Shown: in pieces, positions 26,001 to 35,182 of the stretch
Layout of the letters: every line of letters starts with the position of its first letter
Position numbering within the stretch: position 1 is the first letter of the stretch
NCBI GenBank assembly: GCA_902578845.1
Contig: CACHEM010000006.1
Coordinates: 1-53,799 of the forward strand
Source of the DNA: an uncultured Prochlorococcus sp.
Lineage (GTDB): Bacteria > Cyanobacteriota > Cyanobacteriia > PCC-6307 > Cyanobiaceae
Length of the DNA: 53,799 nt
Reading direction: 5' to 3'
Made by a program: the position numbers and the translations under genes
The notes under the pieces: model-generated
Database searches by the model: none
Told to the model about the DNA's origin: nothing
Seen by the model: the letters and a program-made list of their open reading frames with translations, nothing else

Positions 26001-26750
26001 GTGAAAGTTATTGGACCTGCAGCTAAGACAGTTTTTTATTTAAAAAAAATTCAGGGTCAATATCCAACCTGGACACTTCATTACAAAATAAAATGTAAAA
26101 GTACCGAAAATGAGCTAGCAAACTTGCTTGAATATTCTGAAATAAAGAAAAACAAGCCAGTAGCGATAATCGCAAGAGAACAGTTCTCAGGGGTTGGCCA
26201 AAACTCAAAAACTTGGGTTTCTCCAAAAGGCGGGATTTGGTTAAGTGCAGCTTACCCAATATTTTCAAAAGAATTTGCATTTCAAATATTTAATTTATCT
26301 TTAGGTATTAAGTTATGTGAAATGCTTAGACAAGAGAATATAAATGTTTGTTTGAAATGGCCAAATGATATTTTTTTTGGTTCAAAAAAGTTGATTGGAT
26401 TTTTACCAAGGGTAATAACAAGAGGCAAAGAAATTATTTATGTAAGAATAGGACTTGGCATGAATGTTTTAAATTACACTCCATCTGAAGGTATTTCACT
26501 ATCAAAAGTACTTCAAACTAAAAATATTAATTATCATTATTGGACAGCCAAAGTTCTTAAAGCTTTTAATGATGCAATTGAATGTAATAAGAAAAAAGAA
26601 TATGTAATTAAATCTGCAAATAAGTTTCTTACTAAAAGTTTTTTACCTAGTGGTTATTGTCCTCATTCATGGAAAATTAGAGATATTGATTCGAATGGAA
26701 ATTTAAGAATTGAAAATGAAACTCAACTAAAGGTAATTAAAAGGTTTTGA
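26001..26750 (+). CDS. birA: Biotin--[acetyl-CoA-carboxylase] ligase
   Basis: Biotin protein ligase of the single-domain group that lacks the DNA-binding N-terminus, 249 residues. It shows AIIAREQFSGVGQNSKTW (variant of the GRGRxG biotinyl-AMP loop), the GGIWLSAAYPI strand and LKWPNDIFFGSKKLIGFL with the catalytic Lys. The loop lacks the classical GRGR residues; a Q-N replaces them, which may be worth checking for activity. Its target is the biotin carboxyl carrier of acetyl-CoA carboxylase. The start is GTG. It converges with the ABC ATPase gene, two bases apart. Confidence 0.88.
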   Translation: MKVIGPAAKTVFYLKKIQGQYPTWTLHYKIKCKSTENELANLLEYSEIKKNKPVAIIAREQFSGVGQNSKTWVSPKGGIWLSAAYPIFSKEFAFQIFNLSLGIKLCEMLRQENINVCLKWPNDIFFGSKKLIGFLPRVITRGKEIIYVRIGLGMNVLNYTPSEGISLSKVLQTKNINYHYWTAKVLKAFNDAIECNKKKEYVIKSANKFLTKSFLPSGYCPHSWKIRDIDSNGNLRIENETQLKVIKRF

Positions 26751-26752
26751 AT

Positions 26753-27439
26753 TTAATTAACTTTTAATTCAACTATTCTTCCATCCTTAAATCTGGCTAT
26801 TTTTTTTGCGCGATTTGCAACTTCATCTTCATGCGTAACTAAAACTATAGTTATTCCAGATTCATGCAGCTTGTCAAAAAGATTTAATACATCTTCAGTG
26901 GTTTTTGAATCTAGTGCTCCAGTAGGTTCGTCTGCTAACAAAATTGCGGGGTTATTGATAATAGCCCTCGCTATAGCAACTCGTTGTTGTTGACCTCCGG
27001 ATAATTGGTTTGGGCGATTATTCATTCTTTCTGAAAGGCCAACTTTTTTTAAGGCATTCTTACCTCGCTCTAATCTTTGTTCAGGCTCAATACCAGCATA
27101 AATCATTGGCAAAGTTACGTTTTCAAGTGCAGTTGCGTCCGAAAGAAGATGAAATTGTTGAAAAACGAAGCCTAATTTTTGGTTGCGTATTTCCGCGAGC
27201 TCATCATCAGATAAATTCTCAACAGGAATACCATTTAATTTATAAATACCTTCAGATGGTCTATCTAGACATCCAATAATATTCATGGCTGTACTTTTGC
27301 CTGAGCCACTTGCTCCCATTACAGCTAAATAATCACCTTTATAAATTTCTAAGTTTATGCTGTCTAAGGCTTTAACAGTTAGATCTTCTTTCCCATATGT
27401 TTTAGATATATTTTCTAAACTCGCGACTTTCTTAGACAT
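26753..27439 (-). CDS. ABC transporter ATP-binding protein, LolD/MacB/DevA-like
   Basis: A 228-residue ATPase. Walker A is MGASGSGKSTAMNIIGCL, the Q-loop is GFVFQQFHLL, the signature is NQLSGGQQQRVAIARA, Walker B is ILLADEPTGALDS and the switch His is in VTHEDEV. The MNIIGCLDRPSEG insertion is typical of the LolD/MacB/DevA class that powers MacB-type permeases. No permease is adjacent; ndhB lies directly upstream on the same strand, with 16 bases between. Its membrane partner must be encoded elsewhere. Confidence 0.9.
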   Translation of the reverse strand: MSKKVASLENISKTYGKEDLTVKALDSINLEIYKGDYLAVMGASGSGKSTAMNIIGCLDRPSEGIYKLNGIPVENLSDDELAEIRNQKLGFVFQQFHLLSDATALENVTLPMIYAGIEPEQRLERGKNALKKVGLSERMNNRPNQLSGGQQQRVAIARAIINNPAILLADEPTGALDSKTTEDVLNLFDKLHESGITIVLVTHEDEVANRAKKIARFKDGRIVELKVN

Positions 27440-27455
27440 TTATTGAATAATTCTT

Positions 27456-28976
27456 CTAGGAAATATTATTTGCTGTGGCAATAATATCTTGTAAGAAAGG
27501 AGTTTCTGAAACTGCTGTATTAGCTAATTTAAAAAGAGGATTAGACAGGATTCCTCCAAGAGCAGTTACTGCGACACAAGTATAAAGTGCAACTCTCAAG
27601 GGAGGTAATCCTACAATTCCCCAATTAATTTCAGGATATGATTTGACGATTTCAGAAGCTTCCTGTGGTTCTTTAACTACCATCATTTTTATCACAGAAA
27701 TGTAGTAATAAATAGATATAACTGAAGTTACTAATCCAACTATTACTAATAGATATTGATGATTTGCCCAACCTGCAAAGAACAAATATATCTTTCCAAA
27801 AAATCCTAACATTGGAGGTAAACCTCCAAGAGATAGAAGACATAGGCTTAAGCCTAATGTTATGAGAGGATCTTTTTGGTAAAGTCCTGAGTAATCAAGA
27901 ATTCTGTCAGAACCAGTTCTTAGTGAGAAAAGTATTACACAAGAAAATGCACCCAAATTCATAAACAAATATGCAGCCAAATACAAAACAGCTGCTGATA
28001 AACCATCTTGTGTGCCAGATACTATTCCAATCATTACAAATCCGGCTTGTCCAATAGAACTGTAAGCTAGCATCCGTTTCATTGAGGTTTGAGCTAGAGC
28101 TACAACATTTCCTAAAGCCATGCTTAATATGGCCAAAATAGTAAATAAAAGTTTCCATTCTTCGTCAAAAGAAGAGAAAGTTGTGCTTAATATTCTTATT
28201 GCAAATGCAAAGCCCGCTGTTTTTGAACCAACAGATAAAAAAGCTACTACAGGCGTAGGTGAACCCTCATATACATCAGGAGTCCATTGATGAAAAGGAA
28301 CAGCAGCAATTTTAAATGCAACTGTTGATAAGACAAATACAAGAGCTAGTGAAGTAATGAAGGATGGCTTATTGATAATCTCTAAGCCTATTGTCGCTAA
28401 GTTTGTTGAGCCACTTAATCCATAAAGAAAAGAAGATCCATACAAATAAACAGCAGCAGCAGCTGATCCAACAAGAAGGTATTTTAAGGCCGCTTCTGAA
28501 CTTCTTGGATCTCTCTTGAGGTAACCTGAAAGTAAGTAGCTTGCTACAGATAAAGTTTCCAGAGATATAAATACACTAATAAGGTCAGTAGATCCACACA
28601 AAAGCATTGCCCCAAGGGTGGCTGAAAGAACTATTGCAGCAAACTCTCCAATAGGGCTACCACTTTGTTCTGTATACCGCCAACTTATAAGTAAAGATAC
28701 TAAGGTTGATAAAGATATTATTGCTCTAAATGCGATTGCTAAATTATCTGAATTAAAGGACCCAAGGAAAGCGCTTTCTACGGGATTACTCCATTGCAAT
28801 GCCAAACTAACAAGAGAGCTTCCAATTGATAAATAGCAAATTATTGGTGCCCATTTTGATGCAGTTTTTTCTCCAGCTAAATCTACAAGAAGTGTTCCAA
28901 CAATACCTAGTAAAATAAAAGCCTCTGGAATAATGGCTTGTGCATTTAAATTAATTGTAAAGATTTCGTTGGGCAC
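27456..28976 (-). CDS. ndhB: NDH-1 complex subunit NdhB
   Basis: Antiporter-like membrane subunit of the photosynthetic complex I (NDH-1), taking part in respiration, cyclic electron flow and CO2 uptake. It is 506 residues with about 14 helices. Typical blocks are [54 protein letters not shown] and [17 protein letters not shown], plus [14 protein letters not shown]. The start is ATG. It is the first gene of a pair with the ABC ATPase. Confidence 0.96.
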   Translation of the reverse strand: MPNEIFTINLNAQAIIPEAFILLGIVGTLLVDLAGEKTASKWAPIICYLSIGSSLVSLALQWSNPVESAFLGSFNSDNLAIAFRAIISLSTLVSLLISWRYTEQSGSPIGEFAAIVLSATLGAMLLCGSTDLISVFISLETLSVASYLLSGYLKRDPRSSEAALKYLLVGSAAAAVYLYGSSFLYGLSGSTNLATIGLEIINKPSFITSLALVFVLSTVAFKIAAVPFHQWTPDVYEGSPTPVVAFLSVGSKTAGFAFAIRILSTTFSSFDEEWKLLFTILAILSMALGNVVALAQTSMKRMLAYSSIGQAGFVMIGIVSGTQDGLSAAVLYLAAYLFMNLGAFSCVILFSLRTGSDRILDYSGLYQKDPLITLGLSLCLLSLGGLPPMLGFFGKIYLFFAGWANHQYLLVIVGLVTSVISIYYYISVIKMMVVKEPQEASEIVKSYPEINWGIVGLPPLRVALYTCVAVTALGGILSNPLFKLANTAVSETPFLQDIIATANNIS

Positions 28977-29040
28977 TTTATTAAATTGGATTAAATTAGA
29001 TGTTTGATTGTAAGGGTCTAAGAGTTAATCTTAACTTGAT

Positions 29041-29046
29041 TATAAT
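29041..29046 (+). promoter_or_regulatory. Candidate -10 box for topA
   Basis: A perfect TATAAT stands in the 175-base divergent region between ndhB and topA, 105 bases before the topA start. No convincing -35 hexamer accompanies it; picocyanobacterial promoters often lack one. The rest of the interval shows no other structure I can name. Confidence 0.3.
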
Positions 29047-29151
29047 TTGTGGGTATGATTTTTGAAATTTTCAGAAGAAATTACTTGAAAAAGCTTCAAA
29101 TAATCATAATATGCCCTAACTGAACAAAAACACCAATTTTTGAAATAAACC

Positions 29152-31758
29152 TTGGATCACACACTTGTTATTGTTGAAAGTCCCACCAAAGCAAAAACTA
29201 TAAGAAAGTTTTTGCCCTCTAATTATGAAGTTCTCGCTTCAATGGGACACGTAAGAGATCTTCCAAAAGGAGCTGCTGAAATACCTGCTGCGGTTAAAAA
29301 GGAAAAATGGTCAAGGATAGGAGTTAATACAACAGAGGATTTTGAACCACTATATATAGTTCCAAAAGATAAGAAAAAGGTTGTCAAAGAGTTGAAAGAT
29401 GCATTGAAAGGCGCGACCCAGCTTTTACTGGCAACTGATGAAGATAGAGAGGGAGAGAGTATTAGCTGGCATCTTCTGCAAATACTTAAGCCTAAAATAC
29501 CCACTAAGAGAATGGTTTTTCATGAAATTACGAAGAAGGCAATTAATAAAGCTTTAGACCAAACAAGAGAAATTGATATGGAACTTGTTCAGGCTCAAGA
29601 AACAAGAAGAATCTTGGACAGGCTTTTTGGATATGAATTATCTCCTTTACTTTGGAAGAAGGTAGCCCCACGACTATCTGCTGGTCGTGTTCAATCAGTT
29701 TCTGTAAGACTTCTTGTTAGGAGAGAGAGAGAAAGAAGATCCTTTAAAAAAGCTAGTTACTGGGGGATTAAAGCTTCCCTAGTCAAAGATAATATTTCTT
29801 TCGAAACTAAATTATTTAGTTTAAAGGGTCAAAGAATTTCTAATGGTTCCGACTTCGATGAACAAACAGGCAAATTAAAACAAGGAAATAAATCTTTAAT
29901 AATTGGAGAAGATAAAGTTAATGATTTATTGAAGACTTTTTCCGCCGAGGATTGGAGAGTCTCAAAAATCGAAAAAAAGCCATCCATTCGTAAGCCAGTT
30001 CCTCCATTTACAACTAGCACATTACAACAAGAAGCAAATAGGAAGCTTCGTTTGTCTGCAAGAGAAACTATGAGATGTGCACAAGGTCTATATGAGAGAG
30101 GTTTCATAACATATATGAGAACTGATTCAGTTCATCTCTCCGAACAAGCCACAAGAGCTGCTAGAGAATGTGTCAGTTCTATGTATGGAAAAGAATATTT
30201 ATCTAACTCACCAAGACAATTTAATTCAACTGCAAGAAATGCCCAAGAAGCTCACGAAGCTATTAGGCCCGCAGGTGAGGTATTTAAAACACCAAAGGAA
30301 ACTAATCTAACTGGTAGAGACTTATCACTTTACGATTTAATTTGGAAAAGAACAGTAGCTAGTCAAATGGCGGAAGCTAGGCTAACAATGATTAATGCTG
30401 AAATTAGCGTAGGGGATGGATTATTTAAATCGAGCGGGAAAAGTATTGATTTCGCAGGATTCTTCAGAGCTTATGTCGAGGGAAGTGATGACCCAAGTTC
30501 ATCACTTGAACAACAAGAAATTATTCTCCCAAACTTAAAAACTGGAACATTTCTTGAAGTTAATAATAAGGAATCTACTTTTCATGAAACTAAACCACCT
30601 GCAAGATACACAGAGGCTGCATTAGTTAAAGTTCTTGAAAAAGAAGGGATTGGAAGACCTTCTACCTATGCCAGCATTATTGGGACCATAGTTGATAGAG
30701 GTTATGCGAATATATCTTCCAATACTTTAGCTCCAACGTTTACAGCTTTTGCTGTTACTGCTTTATTAGAAGAACATTTTCCTGATCTGGTTGATACTAC
30801 TTTTACTGCAAAAATGGAATCTTCATTGGATGAAATATCTTCAGGCAATCTTGAGTGGTTACCATACCTCGAAACTTTCTATAAAGGTAAAAATGGTTTG
30901 GAAGTAAAGGTTCAGAAAACAGAGGGTGATATTGATGGTAAAGCTTATAGACAAGTTGATTTCGAAGACCTTCCTTGCGTAGTAAGAATAGGATCTAACG
31001 GACCTTGGCTAGAGGGTACAAAAATTGATGAATCTGGTAATGAAATTCAGGCTAAAGGTAATCTTCCAATGGATATTACTCCTGGAGATTTAGATATAAA
31101 ACAAGTTGATCAAATTTTAAGTGGCCCATCGGATCTTGGAACTGATCCAAAAACTGGTGAAAAAGTCTTTTTAAGATTTGGTCCTTATGGACCTTACGTA
31201 CAATTGGGAAATAATGATCAAGACAAAGCTAAACCAAGAAGAGCTTCATTACCCAAAGAGTTGAAAACTGATGATCTAACTCTAGATGAGGCTCTTCTAC
31301 TTTTAAGTTTGCCTAGATTGTTAGGAGTTCATCCTGAAGGAGGAGTTGTTGAGGCTGATAGAGGAAGATTTGGCCCCTATATCAAATGGATTAAAAATGA
31401 AAATGAATCTGAAAACAGATCCTTAAAGAAAGAGGATGATGTTTTTACAGTTGATATAGAACGCGCACTAGAAATTCTCTCGATGCCAAAAATGGGTAGA
31501 GGTGGTCAAGAGGTACTTAAAGACTTTGGAAAAACGAAAGAATTTAAAGAAAAAATTCAAATATTAAATGGAAGATATGGCGTTTATTTAAAATGTGGCA
31601 AAACTAATGTTTCGATTGCTAAAGATACTGACATAGAAAAAATTACCATAGATGACGCAGTATCTCTTTTAGAAGAAAAACTTAAGGATAAAAAAGGCGC
31701 GATTTTAAAAAAAACAAAGATTAGTAATAAAAAAACTATAAGGAAAAAGAAAAGTTAG
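29152..31758 (+). CDS. topA: DNA topoisomerase I
   Basis: Type IA topoisomerase that relaxes negative supercoils, 868 residues. The Toprim domain starts VIVESPTKAKTIRKFL and has the metal motif ATDEDREGESISWHLL. The catalytic tyrosine is in GFITYMRTDSVHLS. Three C-terminal repeats of topoisomerase I type replace zinc fingers (RFGPYGPYVQLG, GRFGPYIKW, GRYGVYLKCGK), and the tail is Lys-rich. The start is TTG, chosen because it gives the conserved MDHTLVIVES opening. It leads a five-gene plus-strand run that includes CobT-like and transport genes. Confidence 0.97.
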   Translation: MDHTLVIVESPTKAKTIRKFLPSNYEVLASMGHVRDLPKGAAEIPAAVKKEKWSRIGVNTTEDFEPLYIVPKDKKKVVKELKDALKGATQLLLATDEDREGESISWHLLQILKPKIPTKRMVFHEITKKAINKALDQTREIDMELVQAQETRRILDRLFGYELSPLLWKKVAPRLSAGRVQSVSVRLLVRRERERRSFKKASYWGIKASLVKDNISFETKLFSLKGQRISNGSDFDEQTGKLKQGNKSLIIGEDKVNDLLKTFSAEDWRVSKIEKKPSIRKPVPPFTTSTLQQEANRKLRLSARETMRCAQGLYERGFITYMRTDSVHLSEQATRAARECVSSMYGKEYLSNSPRQFNSTARNAQEAHEAIRPAGEVFKTPKETNLTGRDLSLYDLIWKRTVASQMAEARLTMINAEISVGDGLFKSSGKSIDFAGFFRAYVEGSDDPSSSLEQQEIILPNLKTGTFLEVNNKESTFHETKPPARYTEAALVKVLEKEGIGRPSTYASIIGTIVDRGYANISSNTLAPTFTAFAVTALLEEHFPDLVDTTFTAKMESSLDEISSGNLEWLPYLETFYKGKNGLEVKVQKTEGDIDGKAYRQVDFEDLPCVVRIGSNGPWLEGTKIDESGNEIQAKGNLPMDITPGDLDIKQVDQILSGPSDLGTDPKTGEKVFLRFGPYGPYVQLGNNDQDKAKPRRASLPKELKTDDLTLDEALLLLSLPRLLGVHPEGGVVEADRGRFGPYIKWIKNENESENRSLKKEDDVFTVDIERALEILSMPKMGRGGQEVLKDFGKTKEFKEKIQILNGRYGVYLKCGKTNVSIAKDTDIEKITIDDAVSLLEEKLKDKKGAILKKTKISNKKTIRKKKS

Positions 31759-31764
31759 AAAATT

Positions 31765-32355
31765 ATGATTTTAAAAAAAAAAGAATTTTTTTTATTAATT
31801 TTTTTAATTTTCTTGCAATCATGCTCTGGAGGGAGGATTGGAAATTTTCTTGAAAGTAGTTTTAATGATTTAGAAAAAACAAGCAAAAATGAAGATTTAC
31901 AAAATAACTTATTTAATAAAAACGATATAAATTTAGAAAAAGAAAACAAAAAATTTGATGATAAAAAAAATAAAAAAATAAAAAAAGTAGAAAAGCAAAA
32001 AAATGTTCCAGAAAATAAAAACGATACAAATCTAGAAAAAGAAAACAAGAAAATTAATGTTATAAAAAATAAAAAAATTAAAAAAGTAGAAAAGCAAAAA
32101 AATGTTTCAGAAAATAAAAAGGATATAAATTTAGAAAAAATACCAAAACAAAAAAATAAAACTATTACGAATCTTTCAAAAAAACGAAAAACTGAGCTTC
32201 AATCTTACAAAATAATATTCATCTTAAAAGATGTAGATCCAAAAGACCCTACAGAAGAGTTGAGTTCCATATTAAGTAATTCTGAGGTAAATTTTGAAAT
32301 AGAAAAGATTGAACGTATCTTTGATACAAAAAATAAAAGTATGAATAAAAATTAA
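31765..32355 (+). CDS. Lys/Asn-rich predicted lipoprotein with internal repeats
   Basis: A 196-residue protein with a signal peptide (KKKEFFLLIFLIFLQSC) and a lipobox ending at C20. A highly charged middle part holds two 33-residue copies and part of a third, with units such as NLEKENKK, KIKKVEKQKNV and ENK. The C-terminal 55 residues look globular: YKIIFILKDVDPKDPTEELS, then NFEIEKIERIFD. The linker may bridge from membrane to a partner. The function is unknown. The ATG is six bases after topA, and the DUF2232 gene follows. Confidence 0.72.
   Translation: MILKKKEFFLLIFLIFLQSCSGGRIGNFLESSFNDLEKTSKNEDLQNNLFNKNDINLEKENKKFDDKKNKKIKKVEKQKNVPENKNDTNLEKENKKINVIKNKKIKKVEKQKNVSENKKDINLEKIPKQKNKTITNLSKKRKTELQSYKIIFILKDVDPKDPTEELSSILSNSEVNFEIEKIERIFDTKNKSMNKN
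31921..32139 (+). repeat. 99-bp in-frame tandem repeat in the lipoprotein gene
   Basis: AACGATATAAATTTAGAAAA at 31921, a near copy at 32020 and a partial third copy at 32119 are exactly 99 bases apart, keeping the frame. They encode the 33-residue charged linker unit. The unit is A-rich and poor in G and C. The copies differ by several substitutions, so the duplication is not very recent. Confidence 0.85.
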
Positions 32356-32375
32356 TTAAAGATATTCAACAAAAA

Positions 32376-33014
32376 ATGAAAATAACAACAAAAACTGAAG
32401 CATTGAATATTGTCGAGACCTCATATTTAGCATCTCTTTCGTCTTTATTATGGGTTGCATTATATTATTTGCCAATTGGGGGAGCTTTATTAAGGTTGAT
32501 TTTACCGCTCCCAATGATCTTGTTGCACTTGCGAAGAGGAACTAAAACTGCATTGGAAGGACTCCTAATACAATTTCTACTTTTATTCATAATTATGGGT
32601 CCAGTTAGAGGCACTTTATTTTTATTTCCTTATGGGATCTTGGCTTTTTGGTTGGGTTGGTGTTGGTTTAGAGAAAAAAGTTGGAGATTTAGTTTGACTG
32701 TAGGAGTTATTATTGGAACTCTTGGCTTTTTCATACGAGTAGTTGCATTATCTATGTTGGTTGATGACAATCTTTGGGTGTTAATTACTAGAGCAAGTTA
32801 TGGTTTACTAGAAAAGTTGATTGGATTATTAAATTTACCTTTTTCCCCCTCAATTTTAAGTATCCAATTAGGTGCAATTTTTTTAATAATTTTTCAAGAA
32901 ATAGTTTATGTTTTAACGGTACATGTAGTTGCCTATTCTCTGTTTCCAAGATTTAAATTAAATATCCCGGATCCACCAAGATTATTAAATAGCTTAGTTG
33001 ATTTAAATAATTGA
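32376..33014 (+). CDS. DUF2232 multi-pass membrane protein
   Basis: A 212-residue protein with about six hydrophobic segments. It begins EALNIVETSYLASLSSLLW and continues with YYLPIGGALLRLILPLPMIL, HLRRGTKTALEGLLIQFLLL and RGTLFLFPYGILAFWLGW. The LHLRRG-LEG motif and GPVRG are typical of the cyanobacterial DUF2232 family. The function is unknown; the C-terminus is cytosolic-looking (PRFKLNIPDPPRLLNSL). Its stop overlaps the next gene's TTG start by four bases, which indicates translational coupling. Confidence 0.8.
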   Translation: MKITTKTEALNIVETSYLASLSSLLWVALYYLPIGGALLRLILPLPMILLHLRRGTKTALEGLLIQFLLLFIIMGPVRGTLFLFPYGILAFWLGWCWFREKSWRFSLTVGVIIGTLGFFIRVVALSMLVDDNLWVLITRASYGLLEKLIGLLNLPFSPSILSIQLGAIFLIIFQEIVYVLTVHVVAYSLFPRFKLNIPDPPRLLNSLVDLNN

Positions 33015-34183
33015 AAAAAGTAGAAATGTATCTTGCAGAATTAGGGATAATTTTTTTTGGTAATGAATCCAATAAAAAAAGACAACTTAATAAGATAGAA
33101 ATACTGAAAAAGAATATTAATAATTTCAAAATATTTCTTGTAATTGCAGGGACTAATACATCTCAAATTCCAGGAATTTCCGCTGCAGGCATCAATGCAA
33201 AATCAAGGCGAACAACTGCGCTCGCAGATGCCGAATTTTTGCTTGAAGGTGCTTCAAAAGATCATAAATATAAATTGCCTCTTCTACATGCAGGAGTAAC
33301 TCCGGCACTAATAAGTCATGTTTGTTCAAAGCTTATAAATATTTATCCAGTAATTGTTCCTCTGGGAATAGGAGCAAAGCCTTATTTCAATCATTTGACT
33401 ATAGAGGATAGAGATTTGGGCCCATCAAATTGTCTTACTTCCGGTCAATCTATGACTAAAGAGAGAGTTTTAAATCTTTATGATAAAGGTCTTGCGATAG
33501 GAAAATCCTTAAAAAACCCAGTTTTAGTTGCTGAATCTGTACCGGGGGGCACCACAACAGCTCAGGCAGTAATGGAAGCTTTTGGTTTGCAGGTATCTAA
33601 TTTAGTAGGGAGTAGTTTATTTAAAGCTCCAAGAGAACTTAGAAGACGAGTAGTTAAAAAAGGACTTTTTAATGCAAATTTCAAGGCTGATTTCGACTCT
33701 TTTGATGTTGTCGCGGCGGTAGGTGATCCTTTCCAAGCTTTCTCAATGGGTCTATTAATTGGTGCCAGGTTAGCAAAGCAACCTGTCATATTGTCTGGCG
33801 GAAGTCAGATGTTAGCAGTCATTTTGCTTGTATTAGAATTCTTAGATGAAAAAAATAAAGATGACTTTATTGAAGATGTTTTTATTGCGACAACTGGGTG
33901 GCTCGTGAAAGATAATTCACTAAATGATTTAGTAAATCTAATTAATGAAAAATATGATGTCAAATTATTAGGTTATGCGAGTCCTTTAAACTTCAAATCT
34001 TCAAAATACAAAGAATTGAAGGATTATGAATTAGGTCATGTAAAAGAAGGTGTAGGTGCTGGTGGAATATCATTGCTTGCTTTCTTAGATGGATTTAAAA
34101 ATGAAGAAATAGTTTCATTGTGTCAACAAAATCTGGAAATGATGAAGGGCCTAGGTCAAATTTCTTTAGAGAAGGATTGCTGA
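33011..34183 (+). CDS. cobT: CobT-like nicotinate-nucleotide phosphoribosyltransferase (UPF0284/TIGR00303)
   Basis: A 390-residue enzyme of the archaeal/cyanobacterial CobT group that transfers phosphoribose to the lower-ligand base of cobalamin. Visible blocks include LVIAGTNTSQIPGISAAGIN, LEGASKDHKYKLPLLHAGVT, VAESVPGGTTTAQAVMEAFG, KPVILSGGSQM and HVKEGVGAGGISLLAFL. Known marine picocyanobacteria make pseudocobalamin, so adenine may be the acceptor. The start is TTG in a four-base overlap with DUF2232; an ATG five codons later is an alternative. It abuts the PotD-like gene with no gap. Confidence 0.85.
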   Translation: MKKVEMYLAELGIIFFGNESNKKRQLNKIEILKKNINNFKIFLVIAGTNTSQIPGISAAGINAKSRRTTALADAEFLLEGASKDHKYKLPLLHAGVTPALISHVCSKLINIYPVIVPLGIGAKPYFNHLTIEDRDLGPSNCLTSGQSMTKERVLNLYDKGLAIGKSLKNPVLVAESVPGGTTTAQAVMEAFGLQVSNLVGSSLFKAPRELRRRVVKKGLFNANFKADFDSFDVVAAVGDPFQAFSMGLLIGARLAKQPVILSGGSQMLAVILLVLEFLDEKNKDDFIEDVFIATTGWLVKDNSLNDLVNLINEKYDVKLLGYASPLNFKSSKYKELKDYELGHVKEGVGAGGISLLAFLDGFKNEEIVSLCQQNLEMMKGLGQISLEKDC

Positions 34184-35182
34184 ATGTTTTCAAAATTTGC
34201 AACCAGAAGAGAATTTTTAAATTGTGGTAAGCTTTCGCTTTTATTTTTCTTAAACTCTTGCAGTAATCTACCTAATAAAGTAAAAATTGCACTACAAAAT
34301 TCTTTTTATCCAGAATCTTTTAAAGATACGATTCCAAAAGATTGGAAGCTGGAAAATATTAATTTTGAAAATATTCTTTTACAAAAAAACAGAAACTCAA
34401 TTTTCAATTCTGACTTTACTTTAATAAACGATGGTTGGATTGATAGTATAGATTTTGGAGAATTTGAAAAAATAAAGGAATATGCACTTATCCAAAATTT
34501 GGATAAGAGAGCGATAGATTTTTTAGGAAGTTTTAATCAAAATCAAAGTAGTAAATTATTTCCTATTGGCGTAGTACCTTATACGATTATTTTTAAAAAT
34601 AATAAAGAATTAGTAAATTCAGCTAGAACTTCTTGGGATTTCCTTCTTTCTAAAAAATTAACTGGAAAAATTATTTTTCCACAAAGTCCCAGAATAATAT
34701 TGTCAATTGCTAAAAAAATTAATACATCTAATTCTTTAAAAAAACTCAAAAGCCAAGCAATGTTATTTGATGATAAAAATATGCTCAATTGGTTGATTAA
34801 TTCTGATGCTTGTGTCGCAATAGTTCCTTATAGTCTATGTTCAAAATATTTAAAAATAGATCCAAGGCTCTCTTTAGTTTTCCCAAGCCAAGGCGTACCT
34901 TTGATGTGGCATTTTCTACTTAGTCGATCAAATCTAAATAATGCAATATTAATTAAATGGATTAAATCTTTAGAAAATAAATCAACAGTAGATAAATTAG
35001 TAAGCCAGGGTTGGTATCTTCCATTCAAAAGTGATTATTTGCAAAGTAAATATAAAAATGAAATGCTCCCCATCTCAGGACCTTCTGAGAAATGTTGGGA
35101 AAATAGTTGGTCTTTCCCTGTCTTAACAAAAGAACAAAAAATTAATCTTAAAAATATGTGGAATGAGTCCTTATCCCCATAA
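34184..35182 (+). CDS. PotD-like polyamine-type binding lipoprotein
   Basis: Solute-binding protein of the spermidine/putrescine type, 332 residues. The N-terminus has a twin-arginine signal (ATRREFLNCGKLSLL) followed by a lipobox ending at C26 (FFLNSC), so it is probably Tat-exported and lipid-anchored. Later blocks are FPIGVVPYTIIFKN, TSWDFLLSKKLTGKIIFP and ACVAIVPYSLCSKYL. No permease or ATPase is adjacent, so it may be an orphan or have evolved another use. The ATG is directly after the cobT stop. Its end overlaps the convergent aldo/keto reductase by 12 bases. Confidence 0.75.
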   Translation: MFSKFATRREFLNCGKLSLLFFLNSCSNLPNKVKIALQNSFYPESFKDTIPKDWKLENINFENILLQKNRNSIFNSDFTLINDGWIDSIDFGEFEKIKEYALIQNLDKRAIDFLGSFNQNQSSKLFPIGVVPYTIIFKNNKELVNSARTSWDFLLSKKLTGKIIFPQSPRIILSIAKKINTSNSLKKLKSQAMLFDDKNMLNWLINSDACVAIVPYSLCSKYLKIDPRLSLVFPSQGVPLMWHFLLSRSNLNNAILIKWIKSLENKSTVDKLVSQGWYLPFKSDYLQSKYKNEMLPISGPSEKCWENSWSFPVLTKEQKINLKNMWNESLSP

